Source of the DNA: Leucobacter sp.
Lineage (GTDB): Bacteria; Actinomycetota; Actinomycetes; Actinomycetales; Microbacteriaceae
DNA length: 12,393 bases
Direction of reading: 5' to 3'
Assembly (NCBI GenBank): GCA_017990305.1
Contig: JAGNOB010000015.1
Span: forward strand, 1 to 12,393
Of the stretch, positions 1 to 6,020 are shown piece by piece; position 1 is the stretch's first letter; the number at the start of each line of letters is the position of its first letter. Position numbers and translations under genes: made by a program. The notes under the pieces are model-generated. The model saw only the letters and a list, made by a program, of their open reading frames with translations. It made no database searches and was not told the DNA's origin.

Positions 1-377
1 AGGCCCGTCGAAAACACGGGCAGCTGGTCCTGCAGTTCGCGCAGCGCGGCCTGGTCTGTGACCGGGCCGTCGACGACGATGCCAGCCGCGCCCTGGGCGA
101 TGGCGGCATGCGCGGTGACCGCGCCGGCCGGGGCGTGGCCGCGACCCGCGACGCGGATCACGAGCACGTCGCCCGGCTCGAGCGCGAGCAGCGCGCGGTT
201 CACCGCGAACGCGTCAGGCTTCGTGAGGTCGAGCGTGCGTGCGCGACCCACGAGCTGCGGGCCGCTGTTGACCGGGCGCAGATCCTGGTCGCAGAATCCC
301 TCCTCGAGGAAATGCCCAAGGGTCGGGATCTCGACGGTCTTGAGCGCCTCAATCAGTTCTTCGGTGGATCGACTCAT
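1..377 (-). CDS. RraA / HMG-CHA aldolase-like family protein, C-terminus cut by window edge
   Basis: The 125 visible N-terminal residues have the RraA fold pattern: an N-terminal helix leading into IPTLGHFLEE, then LEPGDVLVIRVAG (about 66-78), a Gly-rich turn, and AAIAQGAAGIVVDGPVTD (about 91-108) followed by LPVF. Family members are class II 4-hydroxy-4-methyl-2-oxoglutarate/4-carboxy-4-hydroxy-2-oxoadipate aldolases, oxaloacetate decarboxylases, or the RNase E inhibitor RraA. These aldolases carry Arg-Asp at the end of this motif, the Arg binding substrate and the Asp a divalent metal. Here the pair reads Thr107-Asp108 and the usual Trp-Gly before it is also absent, so activity is uncertain. 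It is the last visible gene of the transporter/RidA operon, starting 2 bases after the RidA stop. The ATG start is set by AGGAGG 7 bases upstream. Full members have about 200-230 residues, so roughly half is missing. Confidence 0.82.
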   Translation of the reverse strand, partial: MSRSTEELIEALKTVEIPTLGHFLEEGFCDQDLRPVNSGPQLVGRARTLDLTKPDAFAVNRALLALEPGDVLVIRVAGRGHAPAGAVTAHAAIAQGAAGIVVDGPVTDQAALRELQDQLPVFSTG

Positions 378-379
378 GT

Positions 380-775
380 TCAGGCCTCCTCGGTTGCCGC
401 GCCCGCGCGAACGACGGCGACGCACTCAATCTCGAACGGAATGTCCCAGATGTGGGCGCACACCGTGGTGCGTGCCGGCTTCGCGTCGCCGAAGTACTCG
501 GCGTAGATCAGGTTAAACGGCTCCCGCTGGGCGGCATCGGTAAGGTACGCGTTCACCTTGACGACGAGGTCGAGGCCTGAGCCTGCGGTCTCAAGCACCG
601 AACGCAGATTCTCGATGCAGACGCGCACCTGGTCCTCGAACGCCGCGGGGGCGGTGCCGTCCGCGTGGAACGGCACCTGACCCGTGGTGAAGACGAAGCC
701 GTTCGCAACGACCGCCTGTGAGTAGGGCCCGATCGCCGGGGCGAGCCCCGGCGCCGAGTCGATCCGACGAATCAC
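380..775 (-). CDS. RidA/YjgF/UK114 family enamine/imine deaminase
   Basis: A 131-residue protein of the usual length for the family. It shows APAIGPYSQAV (12-22), VFTTGQVP (28-35), an ENLRSVLETAGSGLDLVVKV helix-strand unit (55-74), PARTTV with the conserved Arg102, and FEIECVAV with Glu117. In RidA these Arg and Glu residues bind the carboxylate and assist hydrolysis of reactive 2-imino acids to 2-oxo acids and ammonia; members form cytosolic trimers. The start is GTG. It overlaps the stop of the transporter gene in the 4-base GTGA arrangement and has no clear Shine-Dalgarno of its own, pointing to translational coupling. Position between a transporter and an RraA-like protein suggests a dedicated catabolic RidA paralogue (for example of the 2-aminomuconate deaminase kind) instead of the housekeeping copy. 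That role is inferred. Confidence 0.92.
   Translation of the reverse strand: MIRRIDSAPGLAPAIGPYSQAVVANGFVFTTGQVPFHADGTAPAAFEDQVRVCIENLRSVLETAGSGLDLVVKVNAYLTDAAQREPFNLIYAEYFGDAKPARTTVCAHIWDIPFEIECVAVVRAGAATEEA
385..390 (-). promoter_or_regulatory. Ribosome binding site of the RraA-like gene, inside the end of the RidA gene
   Basis: A perfect AGGAGG lies in the last codons of the upstream RidA-family gene, 7 bases before the ATG at 377-375. It fixes the start of the RraA-like gene and suggests coupled translation. Confidence 0.8.
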
Positions 776-2124
776 GACTCGACCGAGATTGCGCTCGTCG
801 CGCCAACGCGGTCGATGTCGCGCTTGTGGTTATCGGTGAGCAGGAACAGTGCGATGAGCGATGCTGCCGCCGCGCCCGCGATGTACCAGGCAATCGAGTC
901 GCTCTGGCCAGTCACGTCAAGCAGCCAGGCGGTGATCGCCGGGGTGATTGCCGAGCCGAGCAGGCCGGAAAGCATGTAGGCGATCGACAGGCCCGAGTAG
1001 CGCACCTTCGAGCCGAAGAGCTCCGCAAGGAACGTTGCGATCGGTCCGAAGTTCGCGGAGAACGCGATCATCATGAGGCCGTAGGCGAGGAACACCGCGG
1101 CGGTGTTGCCCGTGTTGATGAGCCAGAAGAACGGGAACGCGAGGACGATCTCGCCGATGATACCGGCCGCGATGATCGGCTTACGGCCGATGCGATCGGA
1201 CAGGTAGCCGAAGAACGGGATGAGCACGAGTGCGATGAGGCACGACAGAAGTACTACCCAGAGCATCATGTTGGCCGAGAAGCCCATTTCGCTCGTGCCG
1301 TAGTTCATGCCCGAAGCGACCATGAGGGTGAAGGTGGAGCCGGTCGACAGCGTCGCGATACCACCGAGCACAACCTGCTTCCAGTAGTGCTGCATGAGGT
1401 AGATGAAGGGCAGCTTCGCCTTCGCGCCCTGCTCGCGGACCTGCTGGAAGCTCGGGGTCTCTTCGATGTTCAGGCGGATGTAGATGCCGACAGCGACGAG
1501 GAGGATCGAGGCGATGAACGGGACGCGCCAGCCCCAGGTGAAGAGTGCTTCCTGCGAGACCGATGCGGTCACGATGAGGAACGCAACGTTTGCGAGGAGC
1601 GTGCCGAAGGGGACGCCGACCTGCACGAGCGAGCCGTACCAGCCACGCTTGTTCTCGGGGGCGTGCTCAACGGTCATGAGCACAGCGCCACCCCACTCGC
1701 CGCCGAGCGCGAGGCCCTGGATGATGCGGAGGAACAGCAGGATGAACGGAGCGGCGATACCGATCGTGTTGTAGTCGGGAATGAGCCCGATGAGCAGGGT
1801 CGCGGCGCCCATAGTGAGCAGCGAGACGAGCAGCATCGACTTGCGACCGAGGCGGTCACCGAAGTGGCCGAAGAGGATCGCGCCGACGGTGCGCGCGACG
1901 TACGCGGCAGCGAAGGTGAGGAACGAGAGGATCGTGCCGACGGCGGGCGGCAGGTCTGGGAAGAAGACCTGGTTGAAGACCAGCGCTGATGCGGTGCCGA
2001 ACAGGAACAGGTCGTACCATTCGACCGTGGTGCCGATGACGCTCGCGGTAGCGATCTTCCGCATCTTCGACTGGTCGATTCGTCCGTTCGGGACAGCCTC
2101 GTCCGTAGCTAGCTGTGCAGTCAT
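772..2124 (-). CDS. MHS-family (metabolite:H+ symporter) MFS transporter
   Basis: 450 residues from the chosen start, normal for this family. Visible landmarks are the TM1 motif VEWYDLFLFG with the conserved Asp (about 34-43), the cytoplasmic loop 2-3 signature GHFGDRLGRK (86-95), LALGGEWGG (138-146), GWRVPF between TM6 and its preceding loop, and the second-half repeat GYLSDRIGRK (306-315). Twelve membrane helices are expected. Relatives (ShiA, KgtP, ProP, dicarboxylate and aromatic acid carriers) import organic acids or zwitterions with protons; the substrate here cannot be read from sequence. The ATG at 2124-2122 follows GGAGG by 5 bases. An in-frame extension up to 2175 exists but gives a 17-residue leader lacking a good ribosome site. 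First gene of the operon with RidA and RraA-like proteins, divergent from a PucR-type regulator. Confidence 0.93.
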   Translation of the reverse strand: MTAQLATDEAVPNGRIDQSKMRKIATASVIGTTVEWYDLFLFGTASALVFNQVFFPDLPPAVGTILSFLTFAAAYVARTVGAILFGHFGDRLGRKSMLLVSLLTMGAATLLIGLIPDYNTIGIAAPFILLFLRIIQGLALGGEWGGAVLMTVEHAPENKRGWYGSLVQVGVPFGTLLANVAFLIVTASVSQEALFTWGWRVPFIASILLVAVGIYIRLNIEETPSFQQVREQGAKAKLPFIYLMQHYWKQVVLGGIATLSTGSTFTLMVASGMNYGTSEMGFSANMMLWVVLLSCLIALVLIPFFGYLSDRIGRKPIIAAGIIGEIVLAFPFFWLINTGNTAAVFLAYGLMMIAFSANFGPIATFLAELFGSKVRYSGLSIAYMLSGLLGSAITPAITAWLLDVTGQSDSIAWYIAGAAAASLIALFLLTDNHKRDIDRVGATSAISVES

Positions 2125-2129
2125 TGTTT

Positions 2130-2134
2130 CCTCC
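2130..2134 (-). promoter_or_regulatory. Ribosome binding site of the MHS transporter
   Basis: GGAGG lies 5 bases upstream of the ATG at 2124-2122. It favours the 450-residue product over the longer in-frame form. Confidence 0.75.
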
Positions 2135-2326
2135 ATGGAAATACGTTTTGGGCACATCTTCGGCCCACCTATCAACGGTCGCCTGTTCCCGATTCAGCGG
2201 CAATCGACATTCGCACACGGTTAACGCCATTCAATAGGCATTTGCACAATCGGAGCGAAACTATTGCCCGATTACGTCACTTACAGTGTGTGAATATTCA
2301 ATACTATGGGAGCAACCACTTCCAAG

Positions 2327-2331
2327 GGAGG
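2327..2331 (+). promoter_or_regulatory. Ribosome binding site deciding the GTG start of the PucR-type regulator
   Basis: GGAGG within AAGGGAGGAG lies 6 bases before GTG 2338. The same site is too far (15 bases) from the next ATG at 2347, and the longer in-frame form from 2242 would place this purine-rich run inside the coding region. Confidence 0.7.
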
Positions 2332-2337
2332 AGCAGC

Positions 2338-3501
2338 GTGACGAGCATGCCAGTGGCGACCACCCAGCAAGACGACTGGTGGATCGCGACCCTCGCAGAC
2401 CTCCGCGGCGACATGGACGCACTCGTCGATGATTTCGTCGCGAGGCTGCGCGCTGTCGGCAGCGGCTACGAAGACGTTTCAGAGGCAGACGTGCGCGCGA
2501 CCGCGCGCGAAACACTCACGCTCCTCATTACGGAACTGAGAGGCGAAGAAGTTCCCGAAGCGCTCGCGGATCTCCCGCAACGGCTCGGCGTACGTCGCGC
2601 CAGGCAGGGTGTGGATCGCGACCGACTCTTGGAGGCCGTGCGCCTTGACTACCGCGTGCTGTGGGCGGGGTTGACCCGCGTCGTCGCACCTGCCGACGCC
2701 CGGCTACTCGTCGACCATGCGGAGGTCGTGCTCTCGACCGTGGAGGACTACATCGGCGAAGTGCAGGTCGCGTTCCTCAACGAACGAGAGATCCTGGCGC
2801 TCGACACACGCGCAAACGAGACACGCGCCTTCGCACGGCTGCTTTCCTCAGACCGACCGGAAGAGGTCGCCGCGGACGTCGCGCGTGAACTCGGTGTCGC
2901 TGCCGATGCGGAGTACGAGGTCATCCTCGTCCCCTCGGCGTCGGCTGCCGAGGCCCGGCGGCTCGTGTCAGCGATCCAGCACACCCGCAGCCGGTTTCTC
3001 GTGTGGGACTTCGACGACGGCGTACTGTTTGTGCGGCCGCGCGCCGAAGTACTCGCGAGCCACCCGCTCGCGGCCACGCGAGGCGTGGTCGTCGATGAAA
3101 TCGCGGGGTTCGCCGGAGTCGCGGATGCGGCACGCCTCGCACACAGGCTCGTGCCGTATGCACCCGCGGGACGCCTGAGCGACGAGCACGAACTCTGGCC
3201 ACCGGTCGCCGCAGCGGCGCTCGCGCCCTTACTCCCCGGCCTGAGCGCCGCGGCCCTCGGCGGGCTCGAGAGCGTTTCGCCCGGAGATCGAGAACGGATC
3301 ATTGGCACCTTCCTCGCCTACTGCGAAAGCGGCTCGGTGAAGCAGACCGCCGAGGCCGGGTTTGTGCACCGAAACACTGTCGTCAACCGGCTGCGCACCT
3401 TCCACGACCTCACCGGGATGGATCCGACGGTGCCGCGCGATGCCGCCCGAGCACTCATCGCGCTCGCCGACGCCAGCGCAGAGACGATCAGTTCGCTTTG
3501 A
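2338..3501 (+). CDS. PucR/CdaR-type transcriptional regulator with C-terminal HTH
   Basis: A 387-residue DNA-binding regulator. The C-terminal 70 residues match the PucR C-terminal helix-turn-helix (HTH_30) pattern: IIGTFLAYCESGSVKQTAEA (321-340), then FVHRNTVVNRLRTFHDLTGMDP (342-363) and RDAARALIAL (367-376). This is the block in which the HRNTV-NRL helix contacts DNA. Residues 15-165 are largely helical, with the DRLLEAVRLDYRVLW stretch typical of the N-terminal sensor region in such regulators, and the middle 185-275 resembles the degenerate GGDEF-like region often found between them. No recognised ligand-binding signature names the inducer. The GTG start is chosen from its Shine-Dalgarno site. 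It faces the transporter/RidA/RraA-like operon across 213 bases, so control of that operon is likely but inferred. Confidence 0.88.
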   Translation: MTSMPVATTQQDDWWIATLADLRGDMDALVDDFVARLRAVGSGYEDVSEADVRATARETLTLLITELRGEEVPEALADLPQRLGVRRARQGVDRDRLLEAVRLDYRVLWAGLTRVVAPADARLLVDHAEVVLSTVEDYIGEVQVAFLNEREILALDTRANETRAFARLLSSDRPEEVAADVARELGVAADAEYEVILVPSASAAEARRLVSAIQHTRSRFLVWDFDDGVLFVRPRAEVLASHPLAATRGVVVDEIAGFAGVADAARLAHRLVPYAPAGRLSDEHELWPPVAAAALAPLLPGLSAAALGGLESVSPGDRERIIGTFLAYCESGSVKQTAEAGFVHRNTVVNRLRTFHDLTGMDPTVPRDAARALIALADASAETISSL

Positions 3502-3561
3502 ATGTCCCCGGAGCGGCCTGATCCCAGCTGTTTCGCGGCCTGCGTTCTCTACGCTGAAACC

Positions 3562-3981
3562 ATGAACTGCCCTAGTGACGGAACCACCCTGCTCATGAGC
3601 GAGCGCCAGGGAATCGAAATCGACTACTGCCCCCAGTGCCGCGGCATCTGGCTCGACCGCGGTGAGCTCGACAAGATCCTCGAGCGCGCCCAGGCGGAGT
3701 CGGAGGCCTTCACCGCGCCACAGGCGCCGCAGCACCAGGCGCCGCAGGCTCCACAGCCGCCGATCATCCCGCCGGCCGCGCCGCCGCTGCCCGATCACTA
3801 CGGCCAGCCGGTTCCCCCGCAGCCCTATGGCTACGGGGAGCGCGGTTACGATGATCGCGGTTACGACGATCGCGGCAAGAAGCCGCGCTATGACGACCGC
3901 GGCCGTTCAGGCTATGGCGACCCGCGCTACCGCAAGAAGAAGAGCCCCTTCGAGTTCCTTGGCGACATCTTCGACTCCTAG
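3562..3981 (+). CDS. zf-TFIIB zinc-ribbon protein with low-complexity tail
   Basis: A 139-residue protein. Residues 1-39 form a zf-TFIIB domain: MNCPSDGTTLLMSERQGIEI then CPQC (23-26), RGIWLDRGELDKI. Three zinc-ligand Cys are present (C3, C23, C26); the place of the fourth is Asp6 (CPSD instead of CPxC), so binding may use Asp or be weaker. Residues 55-95 are Pro/Gln/Ala-rich, 96-130 Gly/Tyr/Asp/Arg-rich with two adjacent GYDDR units, and the end is basic then FEFLGDIFDS. The family's role is unknown; nucleic-acid or RNA-polymerase association is only a guess from the zinc ribbon. No Shine-Dalgarno is seen. TACGCT at 3550-3555 sits exactly where a -10 box would be if the message began at the ATG, so leaderless translation is possible. 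An in-frame ATG at 3502, touching the regulator stop, adds residues foreign to the family. Confidence 0.82.
   Translation: MNCPSDGTTLLMSERQGIEIDYCPQCRGIWLDRGELDKILERAQAESEAFTAPQAPQHQAPQAPQPPIIPPAAPPLPDHYGQPVPPQPYGYGERGYDDRGYDDRGKKPRYDDRGRSGYGDPRYRKKKSPFEFLGDIFDS
3721..3747 (+). repeat. Direct 12-base repeat in the Pro/Gln-rich segment
   Basis: CAGGCGCCGCAG occurs at 3721-3732 and 3736-3747, encoding QAPQ twice with a His between them. This is low-complexity coding repetition. Confidence 0.8.
3844..3873 (+). repeat. Two tandem 15-base units encoding GYDDR
   Basis: GGTTACGATGATCGC is followed directly by GGTTACGACGATCGC, one synonymous difference apart, inside the disordered tail of the zf-TFIIB protein. 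A third related RYDDR occurs downstream. Such units expand and shrink by slippage. Confidence 0.85.
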
Positions 3982-4008
3982 GCTGCCGCCGCGCCCCGCC
4001 TCGCAGCT

Positions 4009-4428
4009 CTAATACAGGTCCCAGATCGTCTTCACGTCCCCACAGAGGTCCCGAATGTCCATGTCGGGACTTTCAGCGCTGACCGATATTGACTCGCTGA
4101 CCTCCTGATACTGATTCTCAACCTGCGCAAGCGTTGCGCCGTTCAACTTCGCCACCTGTACATACGTCCAGTAATTGGAGCATGCGATCTGTGCCGCTGG
4201 GCGGATCGTTGGCGAGAGGTCAATTTCTTTTATAAGGTTCCATCCGGTTATCGCGAGTGAGATGATTCCGAGGAGGACCAGTGTCGAAAGGGTTGCCCAC
4301 GTCCAGAGGATGAGATCTCGATAACGAACTGCACGGTACCCCTTCGGAAGAACCGGAACAGCCATCTCCCCAGCTTCTTCGCTCGGCGTCTGGGCGCGTG
4401 ACACGTCAGGGTTACTCTCAGATTTCAT
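4009..4428 (-). CDS. Single-pass membrane protein, unknown function
   Basis: 139 residues with no family I recognise. An N-terminal polar segment of about 37 residues, basic just before the membrane (YRAVRYRD), leads into one hydrophobic helix (about 39-66). An outer domain of about 73 residues follows, with two Cys (C83, C129) that could form a disulfide outside the cell. The start ATG overlaps the stop of the upstream membrane gene in the 4-base ATGA arrangement and has AAGGA 6 bases upstream, so the two are translated together and may form a complex. GC is clearly lower than in the flanking genes. It is the last gene of the low-GC minus-strand cassette and converges with the zf-TFIIB gene. 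Real gene status rests on the tight overlap, ribosome site and sensible topology. Confidence 0.75.
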   Translation of the reverse strand: MKSESNPDVSRAQTPSEEAGEMAVPVLPKGYRAVRYRDLILWTWATLSTLVLLGIISLAITGWNLIKEIDLSPTIRPAAQIACSNYWTYVQVAKLNGATLAQVENQYQEVSESISVSAESPDMDIRDLCGDVKTIWDLY

Positions 4429-5321
4429 ACCAAGTCCTTCGCTTTACGATGCTCTCTGAAGAACGCAACACCCAATGTGACTGCGGCAACAAAGGGGAAT
4501 GATGCTGTCCAGGGCCACTCAAGCCAGGCCGGAAGCATCGCAAGGCCGATGCCACCAAGCCCCCACGCACTCTCCGTGACCGTGATTCTTGCGCTCTCGA
4601 TAGCTCGCCGAACGATCGCGTCACCAGTTTGCAGATACGCATTCCCGTACACAAACCTGTAGACCCAGCAGAAAATCCCAGCAAAGCAGCACAAAACAGC
4701 TAACTGCAGGTTTGAATCAAGCCTCACCAACTCCACTCGCGTCATGCTTCCCCACGACAATGCAACCACCGCAAAACCAAGCACGGTATTGACAAGCCTC
4801 AGCTGTCGCGACGCACGAAGCCCCTGGCTTCTGATCAGCACGTGGGCCCTGATTCCAAACCCATCGGGAATCTGGCCGATCAGCACTGCCATAACGATCC
4901 CGAAGAAGAGCGCAAGCAGAGGTGTGAAAGCTGCTGCTTTTCCCACGTTTGCAACCCCAAGGACGAATGCAACTGCAATCAGCAAGTAACGGCTCCGTGC
5001 GACCCACTTCAAAAAGAGAATGAATTGTGGTGCGGGTCCGAGGCCATACGCCCAACGGTTGATCCGTGCTCGATGCTGCTGCGCGAGAACTCCGAGGTAC
5101 GACAGCAGCGCGGTTGCTGCGAGCACACTGCAAGCTGCTACCAGCGTAGAGCCAACCTGGCCGATCCCAAGCGCTCCGCCTTCTATCAGGGAAGCCACAC
5201 CCAAAAGCACAAAGACCCATGTACCAACATGAATGGATACCATCCAAAAGAGGTTGTTGGCCAAAGCATGCGCGAGCAACACCCACGGGGCAAGCGACCA
5301 CAAACCGTTCAGATCAGGCAT
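4425..5321 (-). CDS. Polytopic membrane protein, unknown function
   Basis: 298 residues from the chosen start, with about seven or eight hydrophobic segments, the clearest being SYLGVLA-ending helix 2, the YLLIAVAFVLGVANVG and LLALFFGIVMAVLIG pair, VLGFAVVALSW, LQLAVLCCFAGIFCWVY, and the last FPFVAAVTLGVAFF, followed by a short basic tail. No transporter, permease or enzyme signature is visible, so no function is proposed. I chose ATG 5321-5319 because GGAGA lies 6 bases upstream; an in-frame GTG at 5357 would add 12 residues but has only a weak GGGG upstream. Its stop overlaps the start of the next membrane gene, implying a two-protein membrane unit. It begins 75 bases after the lipoprotein gene, and its ribosome site lies in a small hairpin. 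Sampled GC is about 50-52%. Confidence 0.75.
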   Translation of the reverse strand: MPDLNGLWSLAPWVLLAHALANNLFWMVSIHVGTWVFVLLGVASLIEGGALGIGQVGSTLVAACSVLAATALLSYLGVLAQQHRARINRWAYGLGPAPQFILFLKWVARSRYLLIAVAFVLGVANVGKAAAFTPLLALFFGIVMAVLIGQIPDGFGIRAHVLIRSQGLRASRQLRLVNTVLGFAVVALSWGSMTRVELVRLDSNLQLAVLCCFAGIFCWVYRFVYGNAYLQTGDAIVRRAIESARITVTESAWGLGGIGLAMLPAWLEWPWTASFPFVAAVTLGVAFFREHRKAKDLV

Positions 5322-5343
5322 CCCGTGTCTCCACGACACACGG
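5322..5343 (-). promoter_or_regulatory. Hairpin enclosing the ribosome site of the polytopic membrane gene
   Basis: On the minus strand CCGTGT pairs with ACACGG; an alternative register pairs GTGTC with GACAC around the loop GTGGA. GGAGA (5332-5328), the Shine-Dalgarno for ATG 5321, lies in the loop and 3' arm. It could lower or tune translation. Seen by eye only; no folding energy computed. Confidence 0.4.
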
Positions 5344-5396
5344 CACTTCAGGCGCACAAACGCCCCAATGATTGCGGGTCACTGCGAATCTTCTGT

Positions 5397-6020
5397 CTAT
5401 CGTTCTGCTTCTGCTTCTGCCGCGAGCCTGCGATGCTCAGCAAACTTCTCAGCAACCCCTGAAGCAGGCACCATCACATCATCACCCGGGAGCACCTCAC
5501 CACGATCACGCGCGTTGTCATCCTCCTCATTGAATACCACGTCGTCCCCCGGCGAACACGGCGCAATCGCACCCATCCGATACGACTTCTCTACGGCACC
5601 CGTATCAAAGTCAGCGCGCAGCACTGGCCCCCCTGATCCATACACCGTCGGCCATTCCCCATCCTCACCGGTGATATACACGCTCATCCCGAGCGATTCC
5701 CAATACGCAGCCACCAACTTTGCATCTTTCAACCGGTCCCCGCCCTGCGGCGCCCAATAGTCATAGCTGTACTGCGCACTATTGTTCGGATCCCCCTCAC
5801 ACGGAGACGCGGAAGCGGTGCCACGAGACCACCATCCCGTCACCTCCAACTGCTGCGACGTATCCTGCACCAACTGCACCACCCGATCACGGCCTTCTCG
5901 CGCACTCATCTGCGGCTCCTCCACCTGACTCGATCCACACCCCGACAACACCACCGCAGCAAGCGCCACACCCGCGATGAACGGCACCGCGCGCACCTGT
6001 CGCCTAAAAACTCGTCGCAC
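5397..6020 (-). CDS. Putative lipoprotein, unknown function
   Basis: 207 residues. The N-terminus is a lipoprotein signal: basic MRRVFRRQVR, a hydrophobic core FIAGVALAAVV, then the lipobox LSGC with Cys28 as the lipidated residue, so the mature protein is anchored on the outer face of the cytoplasmic membrane. The mature part has two further Cys (C74, C155) that could pair, a Trp/Tyr-rich middle (YSYDYWAPQGG, AYWESLG), acidic stretches and an AEAEAE tail. I recognise no named family. The GTG start lies inside the end of the hydrolase gene (17-base overlap), with AGGAAGG a somewhat long 11 bases upstream; GTG 5996 is a less likely alternative as it would shorten the basic region. The overlap implies a functional link to the hydrolase, as partner, chaperone or inhibitor. 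Confidence 0.83.
   Translation of the reverse strand: MRRVFRRQVRAVPFIAGVALAAVVLSGCGSSQVEEPQMSAREGRDRVVQLVQDTSQQLEVTGWWSRGTASASPCEGDPNNSAQYSYDYWAPQGGDRLKDAKLVAAYWESLGMSVYITGEDGEWPTVYGSGGPVLRADFDTGAVEKSYRMGAIAPCSPGDDVVFNEEDDNARDRGEVLPGDDVMVPASGVAEKFAEHRRLAAEAEAER

Larger units (their letters stand above)
2125..2337. promoter_or_regulatory. Divergent promoter/operator region between transporter operon and PucR-type regulator
   Basis: This 213-base gap separates two divergent starts and must hold both promoters. I see no convincing -35/-10 pair on either strand. It does contain short repeated half-sites: CAATCGA at 2201, CAATAGG at 2232, CAATCGG at 2247, and on the other strand CAATAG at 2266-2261 and AATCGG at 2273-2268. 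CAATAG/CTATTG and AATCGG/CCGATT therefore form interleaved inverted repeats around 2232-2273. A perfect 10-base palindrome TGAATATTCA sits at 2291-2300. PucR-family proteins commonly act on the gene next to them, so these are candidate operators, but the assignment is inferred. Confidence 0.45.

Noticed and set aside
718..1989. Long open frame on the plus strand opposite the MHS transporter
   Set aside because: Composition is dominated by Arg/Asp/Glu and shows no fold pattern. It is antisense to a well-supported transporter and is an artefact of high-GC third positions.
2212..2224. GGTTAA compared with the reported Bacillus PucR box
   Set aside because: Only the last six bases agree and the upstream part does not match, so it is not called as a site.
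3229..3798. 189-codon open frame on the minus strand across the regulator/zf-TFIIB junction
   Set aside because: It is antisense to two supported genes, Arg/Leu/Gly-rich, and lacks a ribosome site.
3982..4007. GCTGC/GCAGC arms between the convergent zf-TFIIB and single-pass membrane genes, considered as a terminator
   Set aside because: Only 5 base pairs with a 16-base loop and no T-run; such a match is expected by chance in GC-rich DNA.
4842..5462. 206-codon open frame on the plus strand opposite the membrane protein
   Set aside because: Polar, Cys/His-scattered translation without order. The minus strand gives coherent membrane helices and coupled starts.
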